Assembly: GCF_030269685.1 (NCBI RefSeq)
Contig: NZ_BSTT01000022.1
Span: 1-64,000, forward strand
Source: Actinomycetospora sp. NBRC 106378
Lineage (GTDB): Bacteria; Actinomycetota; Actinomycetes; Mycobacteriales; Pseudonocardiaceae
Direction of reading: 5' to 3'
DNA length: 64,000 bases
Shown here: positions 15,886 to 24,678 of the stretch, piece after piece
Numbering within the stretch: the stretch's first letter is position 1
Layout of the letters: every line of letters begins with the position of its first letter
Position numbers and translations under genes: made by a program
The notes under the pieces: generated by a model
Seen by the model: only the letters and a program-made list of their open reading frames with translations
Databases searched by the model: none
Told to the model about the DNA's origin: nothing

Positions 15886-17471
15886 TCTCCGCGCGTCCTT
15901 CCTCGTGGTGGGGTCGGGAGACCGTGGCCGTGCGGAGGCGTCGCCACCTCGCTGCGCGAGACCATCTCGGTGTGGGCCTCGGCCAGGGGCGTGCGGGGCG
16001 GGGTCGGTGCGACGCCGGGTTCGGACCGCCCCTTCTCCGTGGCGGGCCGCCGGGCGGCGTCCGAGACCCGGAGCACCAGGGCCACGAGCACGTAGTTCGC
16101 GACCAGCGACGAGCCGCCGTAGGACATGAAGGGCGCGGCCTGACCGGTGTTCGGGATGAGGTCGATGACGCCGCCGGCGACGACGAACACCTGGATCGCC
16201 ACGGTGAAGCCGAGCCCGGCGGCGAGCAGCTTGCCGAAGGTGTCCCGCACCGCCAGGGCGGTCCGCAGCGCCCGGGTCGAGATGAGGCAGTAGAGCAGGA
16301 GCAGCGCCATCAGCCCGATGAGGCCGAGCTCCTCGCCCATCGAGGTGAAGATGAAGTCCGTGCTCGAGAGCGGGACCAGGTTCGGTCGCCCCGCGCCGAG
16401 CCCGGTGCCGAGCATGCCGCCGGTGGCCAGCCCGAACAGGCCCTGGCTGACCTGGTAGGTGCCGTTGGCCGGATCGGAGAACGGGTTGAGCCAGGCGTCG
16501 ACACGGACCCCGACGCGGTCGACGAACGTCCACGCGGCGAAGGCACCCGCGCCGAAGATGACCAGACCGATGAGGACCCACGAGGCCCGTTCGGTCGCGA
16601 CGTAGATCATCGCCAGGACGATCCCGAAGAACATCAGCGACGTGCCGAGGTCGGACTCGAAGACGAGCACCCCCATCGCCACCACCCAGGCGATGAGGAG
16701 CGGGGCGAGGTCCCGGGGCCGCGGGAAGGTCATGCCCAGGACGTGCTTGCCCGCCGTCGTGAACAGGTCGCGCTTGGCGACGAGGAAGGACGCGAAGAAG
16801 ATCGTGAGCAGGATCTTCGCGAACTCGCCGGGCTGGATGCCGACGCCGCCGACGCGGATCCAGATCTTCGCGCCGTTGACCTCGGACAGCGCGGAGGGCA
16901 GGACGGCCGGCAGGCCGAGCAGGACGAGACCGGCGAACCCCGCCGTGTAGCCGTAGCGGGCGAGGGTCCGGTGGTCGCGCACCCGCCAGAGGACCACGAC
17001 GAACAGCACGAGCCCGAGGGCCAGCCACGCGATCTGGCGCAGGGCGTTCTCGTCGGGCGCAGGCTTGCCCTGGGCGAGGGCGGTCGCGGCGGACGCGAGG
17101 TCGATCCGGTGGATCATCACGAGGCCGAGCCCGTTGAGCAGGGCCGCGCACGGCAGGATCACCGGGTCGGCGTAGGGCGCGAAGCGCCGCACCGCGATGT
17201 GCGCGGCGGCGAACAGCGCGAGGTAGGCCAGGCCCAGGTACAGCAGCTGCAGCGTCAGCTCCTGGCTCTGGTTGGCCTCGACGAGCACGAGCGCGCCGGT
17301 GGTGATCACGGCCGCGAAGGCGAGCAGGAGCAGCTCGATGCCACGACGGGTGGAGACGGCGGCGGCGACGACCGGGCGGAGCGCGGTCCGGTCGGCGGGC
17401 ATCTCGGCGGGGGCGACGCCGGGCCCGCCGGTCCGACCGGCTCGGGACGCGGCCTGGGCAGGGCGCGTCAC
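15882..17471 (-). CDS. rodA: Peptidoglycan glycosyltransferase RodA (SEDS family)
   Basis: 529 aa from the GTG at 17471, which shares one base with the pstP stop (TAGTG). Ten or more membrane helices. The SEDS signatures are present: the WIRVGGVGIQPGEFAK loop with the catalytic-region Glu, and the C-terminal NTGQAAPFMSYGGSSL block. It polymerises lipid II glycan strands together with its partner PbpA, which is encoded immediately downstream and coupled by overlap. The C-terminal 60 residues are cytosolic and disordered. Confidence 0.96.
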   Translation of the reverse strand: MTRPAQAASRAGRTGGPGVAPAEMPADRTALRPVVAAAVSTRRGIELLLLAFAAVITTGALVLVEANQSQELTLQLLYLGLAYLALFAAAHIAVRRFAPYADPVILPCAALLNGLGLVMIHRIDLASAATALAQGKPAPDENALRQIAWLALGLVLFVVVLWRVRDHRTLARYGYTAGFAGLVLLGLPAVLPSALSEVNGAKIWIRVGGVGIQPGEFAKILLTIFFASFLVAKRDLFTTAGKHVLGMTFPRPRDLAPLLIAWVVAMGVLVFESDLGTSLMFFGIVLAMIYVATERASWVLIGLVIFGAGAFAAWTFVDRVGVRVDAWLNPFSDPANGTYQVSQGLFGLATGGMLGTGLGAGRPNLVPLSSTDFIFTSMGEELGLIGLMALLLLYCLISTRALRTALAVRDTFGKLLAAGLGFTVAIQVFVVAGGVIDLIPNTGQAAPFMSYGGSSLVANYVLVALVLRVSDAARRPATEKGRSEPGVAPTPPRTPLAEAHTEMVSRSEVATPPHGHGLPTPPRGRTRGE

Positions 17472-18871
17472 TACTGCACCGCGCGGCAGTCGCGTCCCGG
17501 GACCTGCGGGGACCGGGACGGGGCGGCCGCGGTGACCGGCGCACCGGGCGCCGCGGTCTGGCCGGGCTGGGTCGGGACGGCGGTCTGGCCGGGCTGCGTC
17601 GGCACGATCGGGCTCGGCGGCTGGCACTCCGGCAGCAGCTCGTCGGTCCGCAGGCGCTCCACGGTGCGGTGCGCGGCGTCGAGGTCGGAGGTGGGCAGCG
17701 AGTCGCCCGTCACCGAGGTGCGGCCGACCTGCGTGAGGTCGGAGACCTTGAGGCCCGTCTGCTCCGAGACGTCCTGCAGCTGCACGCCCAGCAGGTCGCC
17801 CCGGACCCCCTGGTAGATCACGACCTGGTCGCCGGACGTACCGACGTAGTACTGCTGGGCGATCCACAGGCGCGTCACGAGCAGGCCCAGCCCCGCGAGC
17901 ACGAGCACGCCGACGACGGCGAGCACCACCGCGAGGCGGCCGCGGCGGGGCCGGGAGCGACCGGAACCGTGGCCCCCGCGCCCGGCCTCGCTGCGGGAGG
18001 CGAGCGGGTCGGGGCGCGACGCGGGCTCGGCGCGGGTGAGCGTGGCGGCCGAGGCGCGTGCGGCGGCCGAGTCGGCCGGCGGCGGGTCGGCCCGGCCGTC
18101 CCCGGCGGCACCGCCGTAGATCGGCTCGTGCTCGCCGTAGTCGACGTCGACGACGTCCGCGACGATGCACGTCACGTTGTCCGGCCCGCCGCCCTTGAGC
18201 GCGAGCTCGATGAGCCGGTCGGCGCAGCTCTGGGGGTCGGAGATGGTGAGCGCCTCCGCGATCGTCTCGGCGCTGACCACGCCGGACAGACCGTCGGAGC
18301 AGAGCAGGTAGCGGTCGCCCGCGCGCGCCTCGCGCACCGTCAGCGACGGCTCGACGTCGTGCCCGGTGAGTGCGCGCAGCAGCAGGGACCGCTGCGGGTG
18401 GCTCGCGGCCTCGTCCTCGGTGATCCGGCCCTCGTCGATGAGCGACTGCACGAAGGTGTCGTCGCGGGTGATCTGGGTGAGGACGCCGTCGCGGAACAGG
18501 TAGGCCCGCGAGTCACCGACGTGGACCATCCCGAGGCGGCTGCCGGCGAAGAGGACCGCCGTGAGCGTGGTGCCCATGCCGTCGAGGTCCGGCTCCTCGT
18601 TCACGAGCTCGGTGATCGCGTCGTTGCCCTGGGCGGTCGCCTCGGCGAGCTCACCGAGCAGGTCGTCGCCCGGCTCGTCGTCGTCGAGCGGCACCAGCGC
18701 GGCGATGACCAGCTTCGAGGCCACCTCGCCGGCGGCGTGGCCGCCCATGCCGTCCGCGAGCGCGAGGAGACGCGGGCCCGCGTAGACCGAGTCCTGGTTG
18801 TTCTGCCGGACCAGGCCCCGGTCGCTGCGGGCGGAGTAGCGCAGCACCAGGGTCACGGGACGATCCTGCAC
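17471..18871 (-). CDS. pstP: Ser/Thr protein phosphatase PstP (PP2C family)
   Basis: 466 aa. The PP2C domain spans residues 8-240 with metal-binding motifs RSDRGLVRQNNQD, LALADGMGGHAAGE, VGDSRAYL, CSDGLSG and GGPDNVTC. A disordered linker leads to a membrane helix near residue 320, then an extracellular region of about 120 residues with a duplicated PTQPGQTA motif. It removes phosphates placed by PknA/PknB and is the off-switch of this signalling operon. The ATG at 18871 is used; a GTG at 18856 is equally possible. Confidence 0.96.
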   Translation of the reverse strand: MQDRPVTLVLRYSARSDRGLVRQNNQDSVYAGPRLLALADGMGGHAAGEVASKLVIAALVPLDDDEPGDDLLGELAEATAQGNDAITELVNEEPDLDGMGTTLTAVLFAGSRLGMVHVGDSRAYLFRDGVLTQITRDDTFVQSLIDEGRITEDEAASHPQRSLLLRALTGHDVEPSLTVREARAGDRYLLCSDGLSGVVSAETIAEALTISDPQSCADRLIELALKGGGPDNVTCIVADVVDVDYGEHEPIYGGAAGDGRADPPPADSAAARASAATLTRAEPASRPDPLASRSEAGRGGHGSGRSRPRRGRLAVVLAVVGVLVLAGLGLLVTRLWIAQQYYVGTSGDQVVIYQGVRGDLLGVQLQDVSEQTGLKVSDLTQVGRTSVTGDSLPTSDLDAAHRTVERLRTDELLPECQPPSPIVPTQPGQTAVPTQPGQTAAPGAPVTAAAPSRSPQVPGRDCRAVQ

Positions 18872-18935
18872 TCAGGGGCACGGAGCGTCCGCACCCGGGT
18901 GGGCAGGGGGCTGGTCGGCACAGCGGCGTCGCTGA

Positions 18936-19415
18936 TCATGTCCTGAGCTCGATCACGGTCTTGCCGATGCGGATCGGCGTGCCCGGGGGCACCTTGGTCG
19001 GGCCGGCGACCTTGTTGCGGTCGAGGTAGGTCCCGTTGGTGGACCCGAGGTCCTCGACGTACCAGTCGTCACCGGACTGCGAGATACGGGCGTGACGGGT
19101 CGACGCGTAGTCGTCGTCGAGCACCAGCGTCGAGTCGTCGGCGCGGCCGAGCATGATCGGCCGCCCGTCGAGGGCGATGCGGGTGCCGGCGAGCGCACCC
19201 GCCGTCACGATGAGTGCCTTCGGTCCCGAGGAACGGCTCCCGCCACGGCCCGGTTTCGTCGCCCCTGCCTTGGCGGGGCGTCGACCTGGCACCGCGGCCC
19301 GTAGCCCCGACGCGGCGTACAGGTCGGATCGCACGACCCGCAGCGCGGCGAAGACGAACAGCCAGAGCAGCGCGAGGAACGCCGCCCGGGTGAGCTGGAG
19401 GACGAGTTCGGGCAC
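18936..19415 (-). CDS. fhaB: FHA-domain protein FhaB (FipA)
   Basis: 159 aa. A membrane helix (LALLWLFVFAALRVV) occupies residues 13-30, then a basic Gly-rich linker. The FHA domain begins near residue 65 with GRPIMLGRADDS, STRHARI and [12 protein letters not shown], so the phosphothreonine-binding Arg, Ser and Asn are intact. The mycobacterial orthologue (Rv0019c) links FtsZ and FtsQ during division under oxidative stress. It sits between fhaA and pstP, 10 bp after fhaA. Confidence 0.95.
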   Translation of the reverse strand: MPELVLQLTRAAFLALLWLFVFAALRVVRSDLYAASGLRAAVPGRRPAKAGATKPGRGGSRSSGPKALIVTAGALAGTRIALDGRPIMLGRADDSTLVLDDDYASTRHARISQSGDDWYVEDLGSTNGTYLDRNKVAGPTKVPPGTPIRIGKTVIELRT

Positions 19416-19425
19416 GAGCGACGCG

Positions 19426-20670
19426 TCAGCCCTGGGCGCGGAACAGCAGCGCCGAGTGCCCGACCCGGATGGTGTCGCCGTCGGCGAGCTGCCAGGTCTG
19501 CACCGGGGTGCCGTTGACCGTGGTCCCGTTCGTGGACCCGAGGTCGGACAGGGTGGCCTGCTGGCCGTCCCAGCTGATCTCGAGGTGGCGGCGGGAGACG
19601 CCGGTGTCGGCGAGGCGGAACTGCGCGTCCTGACCGCGACCGATCACGTTCGCACCCTGCACGAGCTGGTAGCTGCGGTTCGAGCCGTCGTCCAGCGTCA
19701 GCGTCGCGGTCATCTGACGGGTCTGGACGCCGCCGTAGCCCTGCTGGCCGTACTGGTCGTAGCCGCCCTGCTGCTGGCCGTAGGGGTCGTACCCCTGCTG
19801 GCCGTAGCCCTGCTGCTGGCCGTAGGGGTCCTGGGCGTAGCCCTGCGGCTGGCCGTACCCCTGCTGCTGGCCGTAGGGGTCGTAGCCCTGGGGCTGGCCG
19901 TAGCCCTGCTGCTGGCCGTAGGGGTCGTAGCCCTGGGGCTGACCGTAGCCCTGCTGCTGGCCGTAGGGGTCGTACCCCTGCTGCTGGCCGTACTGGTCGT
20001 AGCCCTGCTGCGGGTAGCCCTGCTGCTGGCCGTACGGGTCCTGCCCGTAGCCCTGCTGCGGGTAGCCCTGCTGCTGGCCGTACGGGTCCTGGCCGTAGCC
20101 CTGCTGGGGGTAGCCCTGCTGCGGGTAGCCCTGCTGCTGCTGGCCGTACGGGTCCTGCCCGTAGCCCTGCTGCTGCTGCTGCGGGTGACCCTGCTGGCCG
20201 TAGCCGCGCTGGTCCTGCTCGTCCGGATACCGGCCGGGTGCCTGGCTCATGGGGTGCTCTCCTGCGGATCGGGGGCTCGCGGTCCGCTGCCGCGACGCGT
20301 CGGGGTCAACGGACGACTTGGTGCGGAACTGTCCCGTGTGCAGCGCGTCGGAACGCTCCAGAGAGACTACGACCTCACCGTATGTCTCCCACCCGCCCTC
20401 TGTGAGGTGCTCTTCCACGCAGTCGATCAGCGAGTGGGTGATGGTCTCTTCGTCCCCTGCCAACCGGTCGTGGTCGGCAGGGCTGAGCGCCACCGTGTAG
20501 TGATTGGGCGCCAGCTGGCGCCCACCGGCCAAGACTCGCACGTTGTCCTCCGCCTCCCGGCGGAGGGCCTGTGCGATCTCCTGGGGAACGACCTTGCCGC
20601 CGAAGACCCGCGCGAAGGTGTCACCCACCAGACCCTCGAGCTTGCGCTCGAAGCGCTGTGCGCGCCCCAC
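19426..20670 (-). CDS. fhaA: FHA-domain protein FhaA with DUF3662 and a long Gln/Tyr/Gly repeat region
   Basis: 414 aa from the GTG at 20670, with GGAGGAGGGA ideally placed upstream. Residues 1-120 are the DUF3662 domain ([22 protein letters not shown]), which binds MviN/MurJ in mycobacteria. Residues about 150-330 are a prion-like low-complexity stretch built from DPYGQQQGY and YPQQGYG units. The FHA domain is C-terminal ([32 protein letters not shown]). It recognises phosphorylated partners of PknA/PknB and controls peptidoglycan precursor export. It is the first gene of the operon running to pknB. The repeat is longer than I would expect for FhaA. Confidence 0.95.
   Translation of the reverse strand: MGRAQRFERKLEGLVGDTFARVFGGKVVPQEIAQALRREAEDNVRVLAGGRQLAPNHYTVALSPADHDRLAGDEETITHSLIDCVEEHLTEGGWETYGEVVVSLERSDALHTGQFRTKSSVDPDASRQRTASPRSAGEHPMSQAPGRYPDEQDQRGYGQQGHPQQQQQGYGQDPYGQQQQGYPQQGYPQQGYGQDPYGQQQGYPQQGYGQDPYGQQQGYPQQGYDQYGQQQGYDPYGQQQGYGQPQGYDPYGQQQGYGQPQGYDPYGQQQGYGQPQGYAQDPYGQQQGYGQQGYDPYGQQQGGYDQYGQQGYGGVQTRQMTATLTLDDGSNRSYQLVQGANVIGRGQDAQFRLADTGVSRRHLEISWDGQQATLSDLGSTNGTTVNGTPVQTWQLADGDTIRVGHSALLFRAQG
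19725..20215. repeat. Tandem coding repeats (YGQQQGY-type) within fhaA
   Basis: Degenerate 21-60 bp tandem units with a GCTGCTGGCCGTA core, on the plus strand complementary to the Gln/Tyr/Gly codons of fhaA. They keep the reading frame throughout and have no unique spacers, so this is protein low complexity, not a CRISPR array. Confidence 0.85.
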
Positions 20671-20847
20671 CCGCGATCCCTCCTCCGACTCGCTCGTCCG
20701 ACCGTTGCGTCCCGACGGAGTGTCGCCACACCGCACGGGACCTCTCGATGGTATCGGTCGCGCAACGGCCTCCGTTGACCTCCTTCGGGGTGGCCTTCGG
20801 AGCGGGTGCTAGGGTTCCTCCCGTCGATCACCGATCGGCACCACTCG

Positions 20848-20930
20848 GGGCGAGTGGCGGAATGGCAGACGCGCACGGTTCAGGTCCGTGTATCCGAAAG
20901 GATGTGGGGGTTCAACTCCCCCCTCGCCCA
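20848..20930 (+). tRNA. leuT: tRNA-Leu (anticodon CAG)
   Basis: Class II tRNA. Acceptor stem GGGCGAG/CTCGCCC; anticodon stem CACGG/CCGTG with loop TTCAGGT, anticodon CAG at 20881-20883; long variable arm ATCC-GAAA-GGAT; T-arm GGGGG-TTCAACT-CCCCC. The 3' CCA is not encoded (discriminator A at 20930). It reads CUG, the dominant Leu codon here. A tRNA-Leu beyond fhaA is also found in M. tuberculosis. Confidence 0.97.
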
Positions 20931-21074
20931 CACTCTTCTTCCTTCCTCGACCGCACAGCGGTCGCGCTTCGGCTGCCGAGGCGCTCTCGCGGCCGCGATC
21001 GGCGTGTCCTCCGATCTCCGTCGGGACCTCTTCCCGACGTCAGGTGCCTCCCGGATCGCTGGCAGGCTGCGGCC

Positions 21075-22112
21075 ATGCCGCTCGCACACAAGGTCTGCGA
21101 TCTCACCGGTCCCGGCATCACCGACCGCTTCGGCGTCGGCGGCACCGACCTCGGTGCCACCGTCCGCGCGCCGGACGGTCGTCTGGTCTCGGTGTTCGGT
21201 GACACGTTCGAGGTCGCCGGGGTCGGCGGCCCGGGCTGGCGCTCGCCCGTGGTGCTCTTCGCGGACCCGGCGACGGTGGACACCGGCCTGGTGTGGACCG
21301 GCTGTGCGGGCGAGGACGGCTACGCCCAGCAGGTCGTCGGCTACCGGCACCGGGGCCTGCGGCGGATGGGGACCTCGATGCTCTCGCTGCGCCGGATCTC
21401 CACGGTGCTGCCGACCGACGTGATCACGCTGGGGGACGACGTCTGGCTGCACGTGATGGCGTGCCGCGAGCTCGGCCACCCCCGCGCGACGGAGCTGCAC
21501 CGTTCCCGCGACTCCGGCGACACGTGGGAGCCGGCCGAGGTCCGCTGGCCGGGCGACCACCACGGCGGGCTGTTCCAGATGCTGACCTGGGAGACCGACG
21601 GCACCTGGGTGTACGCCTTCACCACCGGCTTCCAGCGCGCCCACGGCCTGCTGCTGCACCGCGTGCCGGTGGACCGCCTCGACGACCCGACCGCCTGGGA
21701 GGGGTGGGGGTGGGACGGCGCGACCTGGGACTGGGGCCGCCCGCCGACCGAGGTACTGCCCGGCGCCCACGGCGAGCTGTCGCTGCGGCGCGTGCCGGAC
21801 GCGACCGGGCGCGAGTGGTGGTTGCTCGTCGTGTTCGACGCCGGGAACTACCGCATCGACGCCCTGCTGCTCGACCACCCGACGGCGAACCTGCACACCG
21901 CCCCGCGCACGACCGTCGTCGCCGGCGCCGGCTGGGGCGACGAGGACCACGCGGGCGGGCGGGTCGCCCAGCTCTACGGCGGCTACACGGTGCCGGGGTC
22001 GACGCTCGACGACCTCCACCTCGTCGTCAGCCAGTGGAACACCGGCACCAACTGGCCGTACAGGTCGATGCAGTTCCGGGTGGACGTGTCGGAGCTGGTC
22101 CCCACCTCGTGA
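21075..22112 (+). CDS. DUF4185-type beta-propeller protein
   Basis: 345 aa, no signal peptide. The GGTDLGATVRAPDGRLVSVFGDTF start and repeated W/G-rich strands (HRSRDSGDTWE, LVVSQWNTGTNW) are the DUF4185 pattern, a five-bladed propeller related to sialidases and arabinanases. Asp-box-like motifs (SRDSGDTW) support the fold. Family members act on or bind cell-wall glycans such as arabinan. Here there is no secretion signal, so the location is unclear. The stop codon lies at the edge of a 47-nt repeat hairpin. Confidence 0.75.
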   Translation: MPLAHKVCDLTGPGITDRFGVGGTDLGATVRAPDGRLVSVFGDTFEVAGVGGPGWRSPVVLFADPATVDTGLVWTGCAGEDGYAQQVVGYRHRGLRRMGTSMLSLRRISTVLPTDVITLGDDVWLHVMACRELGHPRATELHRSRDSGDTWEPAEVRWPGDHHGGLFQMLTWETDGTWVYAFTTGFQRAHGLLLHRVPVDRLDDPTAWEGWGWDGATWDWGRPPTEVLPGAHGELSLRRVPDATGREWWLLVVFDAGNYRIDALLLDHPTANLHTAPRTTVVAGAGWGDEDHAGGRVAQLYGGYTVPGSTLDDLHLVVSQWNTGTNWPYRSMQFRVDVSELVPTS

Positions 22113-22160
22113 GCGAACGGCACTTCCGCAGCTTCCATGCGCGCGAGAGTGCCGTTCGCT
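22112..22160 (-). repeat. 47-nt interspersed hairpin repeat, copy B
   Basis: Arms AGCGAACGGCACTTCCGC and GCGAGAGTGCCGTTCGCT, imperfect at two positions near the loop. The loop is the reverse complement of the copy A/E loop type, so this copy is inverted. It lies between convergent genes and touches the DUF4185 stop. Confidence 0.8.
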
Positions 22161-22185
22161 CAGGAGAGGAGTGCGGCCGATCGGC

Positions 22186-23220
22186 CTAGCGGCCGGTGCC
22201 GCTCCAGTCGGCGCCGGCTCCTTCGATCACGGGGGAGCGTCCGAGCAGGGGCCGCCACCAGGCCTCGTTGGCGCGGTACCAGGCGACGGTGTCGGCGATC
22301 CCGTCGGTCCACTCCACGGCGGGCTGCCACCCGAGCTCGGTGCGCAGCTTCGTGGAGTCGAGCAGGTAGCGCCGGTCGTGGCTGGGGCGGTCCGGGACGA
22401 TCGTCTTGAGTTCCGGACCGAGCCCGAGGGCGCCGAGCACGGTGTCGGCGATGCCCTCGATGTCGACCTCGGTGCCCGACCCGACGTTGTAGGTCTCCCC
22501 GACCCGCCCGTGGTGGATGACCCGGTCGATCGCGGTCGCGTGGTCGGAGACGTGCAGCCACTCCCGACGGTTCTTGGTCGAGGCGTAGAGCGGCAGCGGC
22601 TCGCCGGCCAGGGCGCGGGTGGTGAACAGCGGGATGACCTTCTCCGGGAACTGGAAGGGCCCGTAGTTGTTCGAGCAGTTGGTGATGGTGACCGGCACGT
22701 CGTAGGTCAGCCCGTAGGCGCGCACCACGTGGTCCCCGCCGGCCTTCGCCGCGTTGTAGGGGGTCCGCGGCAGGTACGGGGAGTCCTCGGTGAACGCCTC
22801 GTCGGCGTCGAGGGACAGGTCGCCGTAGACCTCGCAGGTCGAGATGTGGTGGAACCGCGAGACCCCGACCCGGCGGACGGCCTCGAGCAGGCCCTGGGTG
22901 CCGGTGACGTTGGTGGCGAAGAAGTCGCCGGGGCGCAGGATCGCCAGCGAGTTGTGCGACTCGGCGGCGAAGTTCACCACCACGTCCACGGAGTACGCGC
23001 GCAGCAGGTGCGCGACCAGGTCGGTGTTGCCGATCGAGCCGTGGACGAACTCGACGCCGTCGAGGAGCTCGCCGTCCGGACCGTTCAGCGACTCCCGCAC
23101 CCCGGCGTAGGTCAGGGCGTCGAGGGCGACGATCCGGTCGCCCGGGTGCACGGCACGCCAGTAGCGGACGAAGTTCGACCCGATGAAACCGGCTGCACCG
23201 GTGACGAGGACGGTGGACAC
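22186..23220 (-). CDS. NDP-sugar 4,6-dehydratase-like SDR (RmlB family) with an altered catalytic residue
   Basis: 344 aa from the GTG at 23220. Rossmann start TGAAGFIGSNFVR, then Tyr155-x3-Lys159 in TPYNAAKAGG, and the NNYGP and RREWLHVSDH blocks typical of dTDP-glucose 4,6-dehydratase. In RmlB the dehydration pair is Asp-Glu in STDEVYG; here the text is STCEVYG (T128, C129, E130), so the Asp proton donor is Cys. The segment after HN (SLAILRPGDF) also differs from canonical VDRSI. It may be a 4-epimerase, or a dehydratase acting on another nucleotide sugar. No other dTDP-rhamnose gene is adjacent. Confidence 0.8.
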   Translation of the reverse strand: MSTVLVTGAAGFIGSNFVRYWRAVHPGDRIVALDALTYAGVRESLNGPDGELLDGVEFVHGSIGNTDLVAHLLRAYSVDVVVNFAAESHNSLAILRPGDFFATNVTGTQGLLEAVRRVGVSRFHHISTCEVYGDLSLDADEAFTEDSPYLPRTPYNAAKAGGDHVVRAYGLTYDVPVTITNCSNNYGPFQFPEKVIPLFTTRALAGEPLPLYASTKNRREWLHVSDHATAIDRVIHHGRVGETYNVGSGTEVDIEGIADTVLGALGLGPELKTIVPDRPSHDRRYLLDSTKLRTELGWQPAVEWTDGIADTVAWYRANEAWWRPLLGRSPVIEGAGADWSGTGR

Positions 23221-23354
23221 TCGGAACTCCCAGGGCTGGGCGTGCATTCGGGCGCGTCCGAACCTAACCGACCGCGCGCGAGGCGCCGTCGAGCCGGTGC
23301 GGCACCCTGGAGGGCCACGACCTCCCGCAACCTCCCACGACCTCCGAGGACGGC

Positions 23355-24656
23355 ATGCACGACGCACGGACGTTGATCGAGCTCGGTGACGAGGCGGTGC
23401 GCCGCCTCGCACGGCGTGGCTACGCCCTGGACCTCGCGGGCCTCGAGGCGATGTCCGCACGGCGCAACTCCTCGATCGCGCGCACCGACGACCTCCGCGC
23501 CGAGTCGAAGCGCGTCGCGGCCGAGGTCGGGCGGGTCGCGCGGGAGAACAAGGGGCAGGGCGAGGAGGTCGAGAAGCTCAAGACCCGCGCCCGGGAGATC
23601 AAGGAGGAGATCCGGGCCGCCGAGGCCGAGACCGAGGCCGCCGAGGAGGCGCTGCGCGAGGTCCTGCTCGCGATCCCGAACCTCCCCGACGACGAGACAC
23701 CCGACGGCGACTCGGACGCCGACGCCGTCGAGGTCCGCCGCTGGGGCACGCCCCCGGAGTTCGCGTTCGACGTCCGGGACCACGTCGACCTCGGTGAGGC
23801 CATGGGCATCCTCGACTTCGGTCGGGCGGCCAAGCTCTCCGGTGCGCGCTTCAGCGTCGCGAAGGGCCCCGGCGCGGTCCTCGAGCGCGCCCTCGCCACG
23901 TTCTTCCTGACGATGCACACCGCGCGCCACGGCTACACCGAGTTCTCGGTGCCCTACCTGGTCACGCGCGAGACGATGACCGGCACGGGTCAGCTGCCCA
24001 AGTTCGAGGAGGACCTGTTCCGGACCGGCACCGCCGACCGGAGCCTCTACCTCATCCCGACCGCCGAGGTCTCGCTGACGAACCTCCACGCCGACGAGAT
24101 GCTCGACGCCGACGCGCTGCCGCTGGCCTACACCGCGCACACGCCGTGCTTCCGCTCCGAGGCCGGGAGCTACGGACGCGACACCCGCGGGCTGCTGCGG
24201 CTGCACCAGTTCTCGAAGGTCGAGATGGTGCGCTTCTGCCGCGCGGAGGAGTCGGGCACCGAGCTCGAGCTCATGGTGTCGCACGCGGAGAACTGCCTGC
24301 AGGCGCTCGGGCTCGCCTACCGCGTGGTGCGTCTCGCCGCGGGCGACATGGGCTTCGCCGCCCGGATGACCTACGACCTCGAGGTCTGGCTCCCGAGCCA
24401 GGGGACCTTCCGCGAGATCTCGTCCTGCTCGGACTGCGGCACCTTCCAGTCGCGCCGGGCCGCGATCCGCGCGAAGGACGCCCAGGGCGGTCGCGCCCAG
24501 GTGGCGACGCTGAACGGATCGGGGCTGCCGATCGGGCGCGCGCTCGCGGCCCTGCTCGAGCAGTACCAGGCCGAGGACGGCTCGGTCACGGTGCCGGAGG
24601 TGCTGCACCCGTACACCGGGTTCCGGCGGATCCTTCCCGACGGCGGTGTGGAGTAG
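23355..24656 (+). CDS. serS: Seryl-tRNA synthetase
   Basis: 433 aa. The N-terminal long antiparallel coiled-coil arm (residues about 30-105) binds the tRNA-Ser variable arm. The class II catalytic core has motif 2 (FRSEAGSYGRDTRGLLRLHQF) and motif 3 (NGSGLPIGRALAALLE), plus the TAEVSLTNLH serine-site block. The N-terminus (MHDARTLIELGDEAVRRL) differs from the usual actinobacterial MIDLRLLRE-type start, so this may be a divergent or second enzyme. It is divergent from the dehydratase gene with 134 bp between starts and ends 22 bp before a convergent gene. Confidence 0.93.
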   Translation: MHDARTLIELGDEAVRRLARRGYALDLAGLEAMSARRNSSIARTDDLRAESKRVAAEVGRVARENKGQGEEVEKLKTRAREIKEEIRAAEAETEAAEEALREVLLAIPNLPDDETPDGDSDADAVEVRRWGTPPEFAFDVRDHVDLGEAMGILDFGRAAKLSGARFSVAKGPGAVLERALATFFLTMHTARHGYTEFSVPYLVTRETMTGTGQLPKFEEDLFRTGTADRSLYLIPTAEVSLTNLHADEMLDADALPLAYTAHTPCFRSEAGSYGRDTRGLLRLHQFSKVEMVRFCRAEESGTELELMVSHAENCLQALGLAYRVVRLAAGDMGFAARMTYDLEVWLPSQGTFREISSCSDCGTFQSRRAAIRAKDAQGGRAQVATLNGSGLPIGRALAALLEQYQAEDGSVTVPEVLHPYTGFRRILPDGGVE

Positions 24657-24678
24657 CTACCGGGTAGCTACCGACTGG

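Noticed and set aside
14401..17544. 1047-codon minus-strand frame including pbpA
   Set aside because: Only the final 494 codons encode PbpA. The upstream part is a shadow of rodA; the real start is the GTG at 15885.
19725..20215. Regular repeats resembling a CRISPR array
   Set aside because: They are in-frame Gln/Tyr/Gly codons of fhaA with no unique spacers and no cas genes nearby.
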